Shown: positions 34,145 to 42,565 of the stretch, one piece after another
How positions within the stretch are numbered: position 1 is the first letter of the stretch
How the letters are laid out: every line of letters begins with the position of its first letter
Source of the DNA: Sphingopyxis sp.
Lineage (GTDB): Bacteria; Pseudomonadota; Alphaproteobacteria; Sphingomonadales; Sphingomonadaceae
Reading direction: 5' to 3'
NCBI GenBank assembly: GCA_002733865.1
Contig: NVXM01000004.1
Coordinates: forward strand, 146,350 to 210,349
Length of the DNA: 64,000 bases
Notes under the pieces: model-generated
Told to the model about the DNA's origin: nothing
The model's input: the letters and a program-made list of their open reading frames with translations, nothing else
Databases searched by the model: none
Made by a program: the position numbers and the translations under genes

Positions 34145-35053
34145 ATGAAACGATATTTTAGATGTGGCGCCGCACTGGCGCTGGTCGCAGCGACAATGTT
34201 GGCAGCACCGATTTTGGCGCGGACTTTGGACCCGGACAAACCGGAAGACGCACTTGAGATCATGAAACGGACCCAATGCGGTGAAGCGGATGGCGTACCT
34301 GCCGTCTATCACTGGTCGGGCAAAGTCTACTCTCGCGTCAGAGGCGAGCCGGACCGTCATCTTTTCAACGGTGAAGGCATGAATATCCGGCAGTGTGTAC
34401 GAATCGAGGATCCAAAACGGGGTGTGGGTTATCGGCAAGTTAGCCGGGAAGTGATGTTCTATCTTGACCCCGAAACCAACGAAGTTCTCAGGACATGGGA
34501 AAATCCCTGGACCGACGAAACCGTCGAAGTGATGCAAATCGCTAACGACCCGGTCAACAGTCGGCCCAATTATCCCTATGCCGCTGATGGCACGCCGTAC
34601 AAGATGCCCAGTTTGCGCCGTCAGGGCCAATGGCTGTTCATGCCGTTCGAAGCGCCGCTCTTTTATCATAATGTGCTGGCCGGCGACTATCAGGACTATG
34701 TCGGCAACAAATATCACGCGATGGAAATTTTTGATTTCGCGATGCTGGCAGATGAAATGCTGGATACCAAAAACCCGACCGCTTATCCGACCGTCAGCTG
34801 GGTTCGCATTTCCGACTGGATGCCGTGGATGAAAATGCGGGGGCGACAGGGCCAGATCGTATTCAATGCCATGGGCGCAAAGCTGAAGAAATATGATGAC
34901 CTGCCAAAGGTGATCAAAGACGAGATCGCGCTCAACCATCCCGAATATACAGCGCCGCCCCCCGGAGATGATTCGCGTCCGAATGATACAACCTGGACCG
35001 TATTCAAAAGGATGATCGACGCTGAACGGGCGGCCAAGGCGCAGGAAAAATAA
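34145..35053 (+). CDS. DUF1838-family exported protein
   Basis: 302 residues. A signal peptide covers about 1-27 (LAAPILARTL). DUF1838 features include MKRTQCGEADGVPAVYHWSGKVYSRV, HLFNGEGMNIRQC, REVMFYLDPETNEVLRTWENPWTDETVEVMQIANDPVN and NKYHAMEIFDFAML. Family function is unknown; members are often found in sphingomonad catabolic clusters. The ATG has GGGAGAG upstream and the operator at 34072-34087 lies 58 bases before it. A strong terminator follows at 35077-35107, so it forms its own transcription unit. Confidence 0.88.
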   Translation: MKRYFRCGAALALVAATMLAAPILARTLDPDKPEDALEIMKRTQCGEADGVPAVYHWSGKVYSRVRGEPDRHLFNGEGMNIRQCVRIEDPKRGVGYRQVSREVMFYLDPETNEVLRTWENPWTDETVEVMQIANDPVNSRPNYPYAADGTPYKMPSLRRQGQWLFMPFEAPLFYHNVLAGDYQDYVGNKYHAMEIFDFAMLADEMLDTKNPTAYPTVSWVRISDWMPWMKMRGRQGQIVFNAMGAKLKKYDDLPKVIKDEIALNHPEYTAPPPGDDSRPNDTTWTVFKRMIDAERAAKAQEK

Positions 35054-35076
35054 TTCGCGCCGGATATCCGATGATG

Positions 35077-35107
35077 AAAGGCCGGCCGCGAAGCCGGCCT
35101 TTCTTTT
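35077..35107 (+). terminator. Rho-independent terminator after the DUF1838 gene
   Basis: AAAGGCCGGC (35077-35086) pairs with GCCGGCCTTT (35093-35102) around CGCGAA. The T-rich TTTCTTTT follows on the plus strand. It also lies between convergent genes and may stop the minus-strand gene. Confidence 0.85.
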
Positions 35108-35132
35108 GCCTCAGATGTGCATCGGATGTCGA

Positions 35133-35816
35133 TCAATAAGGTTTGGTGTTGCCCAGGAAGGCCGTCACTACGAGCAGCAAGTAGACAATCCAGACCCAGA
35201 TACGGGTCCGGTTCATGGTATGAAGCAGCGGAATTTCGGTTTCGTCAGACGATCCTTCGGCAATCAGCTTGCCCAGCTGCGGACCCACTGGTTTGAACGC
35301 AACGTCGATCATGATCGCAGCTGCAAATATCAGCCCGAACATCAAAGCCTTGGTCGCCAGCCATACCGGCACCAACGGCGCACCCTGGATCAGGGACACC
35401 AATCCCAGACCGAGGTAGAAAGCCGTCAACGCATAGGTAAGATAGGATTCGATTTTGCGATCGCGAACAGCCCGCTCGGTTTGATCGTGACGATGGGCAT
35501 CCCATACCAGCCAGAGCCAGAAACCACCGATTGCCCATGCTGCGACCAGCGCCCAGCCAGGCAGATCCCACCAGCCGCCTGCGTCGACCATAGTCAGCGT
35601 CAGAGGCACCATCAGCGCCCAAGCGGTTCGCGGCACCATGTCGAGATTGACGAGGAGTTGCAGCAGCACCAGCCTTTGCGACAAATCATATTTGTCTCGT
35701 TTGCGAAAATGCTGCCCCAGCATGAACACGCCCACGTCCGCGCCAAGCCACAAAACAAAAAGCATGATGTGTACAAAAACCAGAATCTGGTAAAAACCGA
35801 TCGTCGTGAAATCCAT
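35133..35816 (-). CDS. Multi-pass membrane protein, paralogue of 44166-44858
   Basis: 227 residues with about six transmembrane segments. It starts ILVFVHIMLFVLWLGADVGVFML, with a His at the head of TM1 and the WLG..GVF motif. It ends RIWVWIVYLLLVVTAFLGNTKPY. The protein at 44166 shares both the VHI...WLG...GVF start and the FLG..KP end. The layout recalls CopD- or PuuD-type four-to-six-helix proteins that may bind haem through membrane His residues, but that is only a resemblance. AAGGATAG precedes the ATG. It is divergent from the TonB receptor at 35953, with the operator at 35912-35927 between them. Confidence 0.75.
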   Translation of the reverse strand: MDFTTIGFYQILVFVHIMLFVLWLGADVGVFMLGQHFRKRDKYDLSQRLVLLQLLVNLDMVPRTAWALMVPLTLTMVDAGGWWDLPGWALVAAWAIGGFWLWLVWDAHRHDQTERAVRDRKIESYLTYALTAFYLGLGLVSLIQGAPLVPVWLATKALMFGLIFAAAIMIDVAFKPVGPQLGKLIAEGSSDETEIPLLHTMNRTRIWVWIVYLLLVVTAFLGNTKPY

Positions 35817-35911
35817 AATTTTCTATCCTTATGCGCCATTTTTACCACAGATAACGACTCAAATGATCGTCTGGCGAATCAAATTCTTGCCAAACTGTAT
35901 ACTCTATGTAA

Positions 35912-35927
35912 ATTTGTCCGGACAAAT
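35912..35927. promoter_or_regulatory. HutC/GntR-type operator, site 4
   Basis: ATTTGTCCGGACAAAT, a perfect palindrome between the divergent membrane protein (96 bases) and TonB receptor (26 bases to its GTG). Confidence 0.8.
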
Positions 35928-35952
35928 AATATAGCCCCGGGAGTATTATATA

Positions 35953-38439
35953 GTGAAAAAACTACTGCTTGCATCAGCGGCCTTGACCAGCCTGACCACC
36001 GCTTACCCAGCGTTCGCGCAGTCCGCAAACAATGACGAAATGGCCGAAAACGAAGGTCTTAGCGTTATCGTTGTTACCGCCCAGCGCCGCGAAGAAAGCG
36101 TCCAGAACATCCCGATTGCGATAAGCGCCTTCGATGATGAAGAATTGCTGCGGCGCGGCGTATCCAGCGCTCTGGAAGTGGCGCAATTTGTTCCCAACCT
36201 GGTTGGTCTGAACAATACTGGCCTAGGCTCTGCTAACTCCTATTATCTGCGCGGAGTCGGCAACAGCGAAACAATCCCCACCTTCGATCCGCCGATCGGC
36301 ACCTATGTCGACGACATCTATCTCAGCCGCCAGAACGCCAACAATCTGGCGCTGTTCGATGTCCAGCGCCTCGAAGTGTTGCGCGGTCCACAAGGCACCT
36401 TGTTCGGTCGCAATACGACCGGCGGTGCCATAAACATATTCCTGAAGGAACCCGGCAATGAATTCGCCGGTTTTGTCGAAGCAGGCTATGGCAGCTATAA
36501 CAAATATATGGCGCGCGCGTCGGTTGACTTGCCTCTGGCGGACAGCTTCGCGGTTAAAGTTTCCGGCTATTTTCAAGATGATGACGGCTACGCGCAGAAC
36601 ACAACCACGGGCGAGAAAGTCAATGAAAGCGATGGCTGGGGCGTCCGGCTCGGCTTCCGCGGAGAACTTTCCGACACCGCCAGATGGACCGGTTCCTACA
36701 TGCACACCCGCTCCGAAGGCGGCAACATCCTCAACTTCGATTGCGATCCCGCCAATCCGTCCAATTGCGATGGTCGATTCGTCACCACCGGATATACCAA
36801 GGACGGCAATTTCGGGGGGCTTTTCACTGGCAAGAAGGATGGTTTTGGCCTTGGTAACAAGACCGATATGGACTTCGTATCGTCCAATCTCGAAATTGGC
36901 ACCGGTGAAGATATCTCAGTCAATATCATAACCGGATATGTCTACACCTCGCAGGATTATGCCATAGACTTCGCTGATGGCCGCGGACTACCGAGTCTCA
37001 GCAGCCCGATCCCGCCAGTTCTGGGATATACAAGGGGTGGTTTCACGATCACCAACGAGGGCGAGTTTTCCCAATTTACCCAGGAAATCAAGGTCAACGC
37101 TTCGCTGGGCGACGGATTGCTGGATCTCGTGGGTGGCGTCTATTATTTCGAGGAGGATAATTATAGCGATTTCGGCGACCTCTTTTCGATCATCGTACCA
37201 GGGGCCCCGGCACCAGCTGGATTTCCGCTCATCTTGGCAGATCGCACCCTGCGCAACTCGACCAAAGCATATGCAGGCTATTTGCAGGGCGATCTTAACA
37301 TCACCGACCAGATCAAGTTGACCGCCGGTATTCGGTACACTGACGAAACCAAAAAGTTCAGCATCACCGACAATCGGGCAAGCTGCAATGATGGCACGCT
37401 GGAAGCGACGTGCATCGACAATCGCAACCTGATCGCGACCAATGGCGCGGCCATTCCGCGAACCCAGACGACCAAAATCTGGACGCCGCGATTTGCAGCG
37501 AATTTCACACCAAATGACGACCTGCTGCTGTTCGTGTCGGCTACCCGCGGCTTCAAGTCAGGTGGCTGGAATGCTCGTGGCACGGCACCGAGCGAACTGT
37601 TGCCTTTTGGACCGGAAACCGCCTGGAGCTATGAAGCAGGCATCAAGTCGGAGTTGCTCGACAACCGCTTGCGGGTCAACCTCACCGCCTATTTGCTTGA
37701 CGTCGGCAATCTGCAAACGCCGGCCGCATTTACGAGAGCCGATGGTTCGATCGCTTTCATCACCCGTAACTTCGCGGATTATGAGAACAAAGGTATTGAA
37801 CTGGAAGTTAGCGCCGTTCCGGTGGAAGGCCTGAACCTGTTCGCCTCTTTCGGCTATCAGGACGACAAGTATAAGATCGACGCCAATGCACCGCTGTTTG
37901 ACGCTTTTGGCGTCAGTTCGGTTGCGAGCCAGCAAGCGGCTTGCCTAGCCCAGCTGGCAGCGAATCTTGTGCCATCCGGCGGCGCAACGGAAGCGTCTAA
38001 TTGTGGCGTCGGTATCGTCGCTCCGGACGGAAGTATTGCGGAACCGGTCCGGACACCGAAGTTCAGTCTGGCAATCGGGGGCAGCTATGAAGCCGAACTT
38101 GGCGGCGGTCTTTCACTGATCCCGTCGGTCAACGCGAGTTGGCGGGACAAGAGCGAAGTCGGTACGAGCGAGTTCAGCCTGTATACTGGCTCGATCACCA
38201 GCTCAACCGGAACCGTATTTCCCTCCAATCCGTTCAGCGGTGATTTTATTACCGGTTCGTTCAGCGATAGCCGTTGGATCGTCAACGGCAACATCACCCT
38301 GCGCAGTGATACCGGCTGGGCACTGTCGGCCGAATGCGCCAACTGCTTCGATGAAGAAGCTGTCGAGTCCGCACTGGCCAATTACAGCTATCTCAATCCG
38401 CCCCGCACCTTCCTGATCAAGGGAAGGTTCGATTTCTGA
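35953..38439 (+). CDS. TonB-dependent outer-membrane receptor
   Basis: 828 residues from a GTG at 35953. The signal peptide covers about 1-23 (TTAYPAFAQ). A TonB-box-like LSVIVVTAQRREE is followed by the plug with NIPIAISAFDDEEL, YYLRGVGN and EVLRGPQGTLFGRNTTGGAINI. The chain ends in Phe (LIKGRFDF). GGGAG lies about ten bases before the GTG. The operator 26 bases upstream places it in the palindrome regulon. A good terminator follows at 38469-38497. It is probably the second of two receptors for substrates of this regulon (the other is at 12593). Confidence 0.95.
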   Translation: MKKLLLASAALTSLTTAYPAFAQSANNDEMAENEGLSVIVVTAQRREESVQNIPIAISAFDDEELLRRGVSSALEVAQFVPNLVGLNNTGLGSANSYYLRGVGNSETIPTFDPPIGTYVDDIYLSRQNANNLALFDVQRLEVLRGPQGTLFGRNTTGGAINIFLKEPGNEFAGFVEAGYGSYNKYMARASVDLPLADSFAVKVSGYFQDDDGYAQNTTTGEKVNESDGWGVRLGFRGELSDTARWTGSYMHTRSEGGNILNFDCDPANPSNCDGRFVTTGYTKDGNFGGLFTGKKDGFGLGNKTDMDFVSSNLEIGTGEDISVNIITGYVYTSQDYAIDFADGRGLPSLSSPIPPVLGYTRGGFTITNEGEFSQFTQEIKVNASLGDGLLDLVGGVYYFEEDNYSDFGDLFSIIVPGAPAPAGFPLILADRTLRNSTKAYAGYLQGDLNITDQIKLTAGIRYTDETKKFSITDNRASCNDGTLEATCIDNRNLIATNGAAIPRTQTTKIWTPRFAANFTPNDDLLLFVSATRGFKSGGWNARGTAPSELLPFGPETAWSYEAGIKSELLDNRLRVNLTAYLLDVGNLQTPAAFTRADGSIAFITRNFADYENKGIELEVSAVPVEGLNLFASFGYQDDKYKIDANAPLFDAFGVSSVASQQAACLAQLAANLVPSGGATEASNCGVGIVAPDGSIAEPVRTPKFSLAIGGSYEAELGGGLSLIPSVNASWRDKSEVGTSEFSLYTGSITSSTGTVFPSNPFSGDFITGSFSDSRWIVNGNITLRSDTGWALSAECANCFDEEAVESALANYSYLNPPRTFLIKGRFDF

Positions 38440-38468
38440 TATCGAACGGGACAGTCCAGACAAAAAAG

Positions 38469-38497
38469 AAGGCGAGCCGTATCGGTTCGCCTTTTTT
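38469..38497 (+). terminator. Rho-independent terminator after the TonB receptor
   Basis: AAGGCGAGCCG (38469-38479) pairs with CGGTTCGCCTT (38483-38493, one G-T pair) around TAT. Six T residues run from 38492 to 38497, and an A run precedes the stem. Confidence 0.88.
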
Positions 38498-38526
38498 GTT
38501 CTGGTATATTAAAATGCCGGGAGTAT

Positions 38527-38542
38527 AGTTGTCCGGACAAAT
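38527..38542. promoter_or_regulatory. HutC/GntR-type operator, site 5
   Basis: AGTTGTCCGGACAAAT, one outer mismatch from perfect. It ends 17 bases before the MFS start and just after the receptor terminator, so it should control the MFS-to-small-protein operon (38559-44153). Confidence 0.78.
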
Positions 38543-38558
38543 TCATGAGTGAGGACAT

Positions 38559-39854
38559 ATGGTAGCGACCACAGAGCAACGCGGTGAATTTGCCCTCGGC
38601 TGGAAAGTGCTGCTTGCCAGTGTACTGGGCGTCGCTTGTGGCGCTTCGCCAATACCATTCAATGTCATTGGCTTTACGGTTGAACCCCTGATCGCTGAAT
38701 TTGGCTGGACTCGCACGCAGATTGTGATGCCGATTACCATCTTCGGGATCATCGCATCTCTCTTGGCACCCTTTTTCGGCTCGCTTGCCGACAAATATGG
38801 AGTCCGCAAAGTCGCACTCTATTCAACCCTGGCCTTTGGACTGTCATTCGGCTTGATTTCGCTCACGCCAACAGCGCTGGTGACATCCACACTTTATATT
38901 TATTACGCTTTATGGGTACTGGTTGGGCTGGTTGGAATCGGGTCGACACCGGTTAGCTGGAGTCGCGCTATCAATCTGTGGTTTTACAAGCGACGCGGGC
39001 TTGCGCTGGGTATCTTGTTGATGGGGACGAGCTTGGCAGCGATTATCGTACCCAAGTTGGCGGTGTGGGGCATTGAAAATTACGGGTGGCGGTCGATGTT
39101 TGCAATCATTGCGGTACTGCCGTTGGCGGTTGCGTTACCGCTGGGATATTTCCTGTTTCGTGAACCGCGGCCTGACGAGCGCCCGAAAGCGATCAGTAGC
39201 GCCAGCGGGAATTTGACCGGCGTAGCGCTAGGGGTAGCGCTGAAAGACTATCGGTTCTGGCTGATCTGGCTTTCTATCGCCACTATTGCCGGTGCTTTTG
39301 GTGGTGCCTTTATTAACTTGCCAGCCATGTTGTCAGATCGCGGGCTCGACGCGCAATCCGCTGCATCGGTGATGGGGGTTTTGGGAATCGGTATTTTTGC
39401 AGGACGGATTATCACCGGAATGCTGCTCGATCGCTTCTGGGCCGGCTTTGTCGCCTTCCCCTTGCTCTGTCTGCCTGCGATATCTTGCTATTTGTGGCTT
39501 GGTGACAGCATCGCGTTCCCGGTAGCGGCTACGGCCGGCTTTCTATTGGGGTTTGCCGCCGGTGCCGAGAGCGATCTTATCGCCTATCTTACTGGCCGCT
39601 ATTTCGGCATGGCTCATTATGGGAAGATATACGGAATGCTCTATATGCCATTCGGCTTTTTCTCCGCCCTTTCACCGATCATTTACGCGAATGTCCGGGA
39701 CACGACCGGGAGCTATGACCCGATCCTGTCGGTAGCCATATTCGCCTTTTTTATCGGAGGCGGATTGCTGATGTTGCTCGGGCGCTACCCAGAGAGCCTA
39801 CCGGAAGTTGAACCCCCCGCCGATAAAGGCAAACTGGCAATGGAGGCCCGCTGA
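38559..39854 (+). CDS. MFS transporter (oxalate/formate or monocarboxylate antiporter-like)
   Basis: 431 residues with about twelve transmembrane helices. LGVACGASPIPFNVIGFTVEPLIAEFGWTRTQI is at TM1-2, and GSLADKYGVRKVALYS is the MFS loop motif. WSRAINLWFYKRRGLALGILLMGTSLAAIIVPKL lies at TM4-5. The W-F-x-x-R-R-G-x-A-x-G pattern at TM4-5 is typical of the OFA/MCT group that moves carboxylates. First gene of a five-gene operon with GAGG before the ATG. It probably carries an organic acid of the pathway through the inner membrane. Confidence 0.9.
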   Translation: MVATTEQRGEFALGWKVLLASVLGVACGASPIPFNVIGFTVEPLIAEFGWTRTQIVMPITIFGIIASLLAPFFGSLADKYGVRKVALYSTLAFGLSFGLISLTPTALVTSTLYIYYALWVLVGLVGIGSTPVSWSRAINLWFYKRRGLALGILLMGTSLAAIIVPKLAVWGIENYGWRSMFAIIAVLPLAVALPLGYFLFREPRPDERPKAISSASGNLTGVALGVALKDYRFWLIWLSIATIAGAFGGAFINLPAMLSDRGLDAQSAASVMGVLGIGIFAGRIITGMLLDRFWAGFVAFPLLCLPAISCYLWLGDSIAFPVAATAGFLLGFAAGAESDLIAYLTGRYFGMAHYGKIYGMLYMPFGFFSALSPIIYANVRDTTGSYDPILSVAIFAFFIGGGLLMLLGRYPESLPEVEPPADKGKLAMEAR

Positions 39855-41404
39855 TGGCTACGAAACCGAACCTGAGCGCAATCGATCACATTTCCGAAAC
39901 CGGTGTTGCTGTGCTGACAGACGCAGCCACCCTTGATTTTTACGCGCACGATGTTTTCGAGCGCGGCGCGGATTTGCTGGCGGTTGTCAGGCCGGGCAAT
40001 ACCAAAGAGTTGTCGGCGGCTGTCGCTGCCACGACCGCGCAGAATATAGCCGTAATCCCACGCGGCGGCGGGATGAGCTATACCGGAGGCTATACATCGA
40101 AACAGCCCGATTTGGTGCTGTTTGATCTCGCCCAGATGGATCGGATACTTGAGATAAACGAAACCGATATGACGGTCACAGTCGAGGCAGGCTGTACCTG
40201 GGCGGCTCTTCACGAGGCTTTGCAACCTAAGGGTCTGCGCACGCCTTTCTGGGGAACGTTATCCGGCTTGAAGGCCACTGTCGGCGGCGGCATGAGCCAG
40301 AACGGAATTTTTTGGGGCTCGGGCCGCTATGGTTCGGCCGTACAAAGCTGCATCGCGATGGAAGTCGTGCTCGCCGATGGCACGATACTGAATACAGGCA
40401 AGAATTTTACCCGACCCTATGGCCCCGACCTGACCGGCCTATTTCTCGCCGATACCGGTGCTTTGGGCATGAAAGCGACGATTACGCTGCGCTTGATTCC
40501 GGAAGCAAAAGCCCATGGCTATGCGAGCTTCAGCTTTGAAAATCATGAAGATACGTTGGCTGCACTTGGAGCAATCGAGCGCGCCGGTGTCTCGACCGAA
40601 TGCTTTGGATTCGATCCAAGCTTGAACGCCATTCGCATGAAAAGAGAGAGCCTGACCAGCGATGCCAAAGCCCTCGGCAAGATGATGAGGAAACAGGGAT
40701 CGGTATGGGGTGCGATCAAGGAAGGCGCCAAGGTGGTTGCAGCTGGCCGCGACTTTATGGACGAAGCCAAATTTTCGTTGCACGTTCTCACTGAGGCCAG
40801 ACTGCAGGCAGCGGCAGATGATGACCTCGCGCGCGCGCGAACAATCGCGCTGGCCCATGGTGCCACCGAAACGGAAAACACCATTCCCAAAATCATCCGG
40901 GCAAATCCATTCGGGCCGCTGAACTCGATGCTGGGACCTGAAGGGCAACGATGGGCTCCCATTCACGGCTTGCTGCCTCACTCGCGCGCAACGGACTGCT
41001 ATCGTGCGATCATTGCGTTGTTTGACGAACATAAAGACGAGATGGACGCGTTGGGCATATTCACCGGTACATTGGTCTCTTCGGTCGGCGGGTCCGGAAT
41101 GATAATCGAGCCCTGCCTCTATTGGCCAGATGCGTCCAATCCGCTTCACCGCGACACGGTCGAAGACGCGCATCTGGCGAAACTGCCGAAACTGAATGCC
41201 AATCCCGCGGCCTGGACATTTACCCAGAGGATGAAACAGGCCCTCGTCGATCTGTTCCTTGCTCACGGCGCGGCCCATTTCCAGATTGGTCGCACCTACC
41301 GTTATCGCGACAGCCTTGATCCCGCGGCAGACGCCTTGCTGCTTGATATGAAAAAGTCTGTCGATCCAAGAGGCTTGATGAACCCCGGTTCCCTGGGTCT
41401 CTAG
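39854..41404 (+). CDS. FAD-linked oxidase (GlcD/vanillyl-alcohol-oxidase family)
   Basis: 516 residues. The FAD-binding PCMH domain spans about 35-225: VVRPGNTKELSAAVAATTAQNIAVIPRGGGMSYTGGY, then LSGLKATVGGGMSQNGIFWGSGRYGSA and TGALGMKATITLRLIP. The C-terminal half is a VAO/GlcD-type substrate domain ending MKKSVDPRGLMNPG. Such enzymes oxidise 2-hydroxyacids, alcohols or phenols with FAD, either to O2 or to a quinone. Its ATG overlaps the previous stop by one base. No signal peptide or iron-sulfur partner is seen nearby. In this pathway it could oxidise a hydroxylated acid or ring. Confidence 0.9.
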   Translation: MATKPNLSAIDHISETGVAVLTDAATLDFYAHDVFERGADLLAVVRPGNTKELSAAVAATTAQNIAVIPRGGGMSYTGGYTSKQPDLVLFDLAQMDRILEINETDMTVTVEAGCTWAALHEALQPKGLRTPFWGTLSGLKATVGGGMSQNGIFWGSGRYGSAVQSCIAMEVVLADGTILNTGKNFTRPYGPDLTGLFLADTGALGMKATITLRLIPEAKAHGYASFSFENHEDTLAALGAIERAGVSTECFGFDPSLNAIRMKRESLTSDAKALGKMMRKQGSVWGAIKEGAKVVAAGRDFMDEAKFSLHVLTEARLQAAADDDLARARTIALAHGATETENTIPKIIRANPFGPLNSMLGPEGQRWAPIHGLLPHSRATDCYRAIIALFDEHKDEMDALGIFTGTLVSSVGGSGMIIEPCLYWPDASNPLHRDTVEDAHLAKLPKLNANPAAWTFTQRMKQALVDLFLAHGAAHFQIGRTYRYRDSLDPAADALLLDMKKSVDPRGLMNPGSLGL

Positions 41405-41410
41405 AGAGCG

Positions 41411-42565
41411 ATGGATTGTGACCGCAGACAGATTTTGGCAGCCGCGATTTGCACCTCCGCGCCGACAAAGCTTTTTGCGAACGCCCGGAGCAATGATGGT
41501 GAAGACATTATGACAGATACCAAAAGCTATGCCGCCGTCGCCATGCAACTGGCGGCGCGCTCGGTCGAGAAGGCACCGGACAAGACCGCCGCGCGATCGC
41601 AGATGCTGGCAATGATTGGTGAGATTGAAACAAAAATCCGTTCGGCCACAATTTTCATTCAGCAATATGCGGGTAGCCCCGTCAAGCTGGCCGTGCTGCC
41701 AGAATATCTGCTGACCAGCTATCCCGGCCGAATTTCGATTCCCGACTTTGCAGACAAGGCCGCTCTTGAGGTCAACGGCCCGGAATATGAAGCAATGGGA
41801 GCGATGGCCCAACGTCTCCAGATGTTCATCGCAGGCAATGCGTACGAAGTTGATCACAATTTTCCGGGTATCTATTTCCAGAGCTGCTTCATTATTGCGC
41901 CTTCCGGCGATGTTGTGCTGCGCTACCGCCGACTGAACTCGATGTTCGGTCCAACACCGCATGACGTCTGGTCGAAATATTTGGACATCTATGGGCTCGA
42001 TGGTGTGTTCCCGGTTGCAAAGACAGAAATCGGCAATCTCGCAGCAATCGCTTCAGAGGAAATTCTTTACCCGGAAATCGCCCGTGCCCACGCTCTGCGC
42101 GGCGCAGAAGTCTTTGTCCACAGCAGCTCGGAAATCGGTTCTCCTCTGGATACACCCAAAGATATTGGAAAGCGTGCCCGCGCCCAGGAAAACATGGCTT
42201 ATGTGGTTTCGGCCAATACAGCCGGAATTGAAAACACGACCCTGCCCCTCGCGTCTGCAGACGGAAACAGCATGGTTGTCGACTACAAGGGTCGAGTGCT
42301 GGCCGAATCCAACAGCGGGGAAACTTTTACCGCCTTTGCCGATATTGATCTCGCAGCCCTGCGCGCGGCACGCCGCAAGCCAGCCATGACCAATTTCCTC
42401 GCACGTCAGAGACTAGAGCTTTTTGCCGCCACTTACGGAGATATACGGATACACGCTGCGGATGGCCTGCTGAAGGACGGACAGGCGCAAATTCCGGACC
42501 GCGACTATTTCCTGCGGACACAGGAAGAAGTGATTGAAAGGATGATTAAGGAAAATTTGATATGA
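41411..42565 (+). CDS. Nitrilase-superfamily protein lacking the catalytic Cys and Lys
   Basis: 384 residues. The N-terminus MDCDRRQILAAAICTSAP resembles a Tat signal (DRRQIL followed by a hydrophobic stretch), so export is possible. An internal ATG at 41510 would give a cytoplasmic form. The fold motifs are present: VLPEYLLT with E98, an RYRRLNSMFG segment and ASEEILYPEIARAHALRGAEVFVHSSSE. The Glu-Lys-Cys triad reads E98, R174 and S215 here, because ASEEILYPE stands where active members have CYDxRFPE. It is therefore either a Ser-dependent variant or a binding or regulatory protein. ATGA overlap with the methyltransferase. Confidence 0.85.
   Translation: MDCDRRQILAAAICTSAPTKLFANARSNDGEDIMTDTKSYAAVAMQLAARSVEKAPDKTAARSQMLAMIGEIETKIRSATIFIQQYAGSPVKLAVLPEYLLTSYPGRISIPDFADKAALEVNGPEYEAMGAMAQRLQMFIAGNAYEVDHNFPGIYFQSCFIIAPSGDVVLRYRRLNSMFGPTPHDVWSKYLDIYGLDGVFPVAKTEIGNLAAIASEEILYPEIARAHALRGAEVFVHSSSEIGSPLDTPKDIGKRARAQENMAYVVSANTAGIENTTLPLASADGNSMVVDYKGRVLAESNSGETFTAFADIDLAALRAARRKPAMTNFLARQRLELFAATYGDIRIHAADGLLKDGQAQIPDRDYFLRTQEEVIERMIKENLI

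Noticed and set aside
35106..36035. Open frame of 309 codons on the plus strand
   Set aside because: It runs antisense to the membrane protein, through the regulatory gap with the operator, and into the TonB receptor start. Composition is Gln/His/Arg-rich and not protein-like.
40439..41962. Long open frame (507 codons) on the minus strand
   Set aside because: It lies opposite the FAD oxidase and nitrilase-like genes, has His/Cys/Arg-rich composition without any family motif, and no ribosome site. It is a shadow of the codon pattern of the plus-strand genes.
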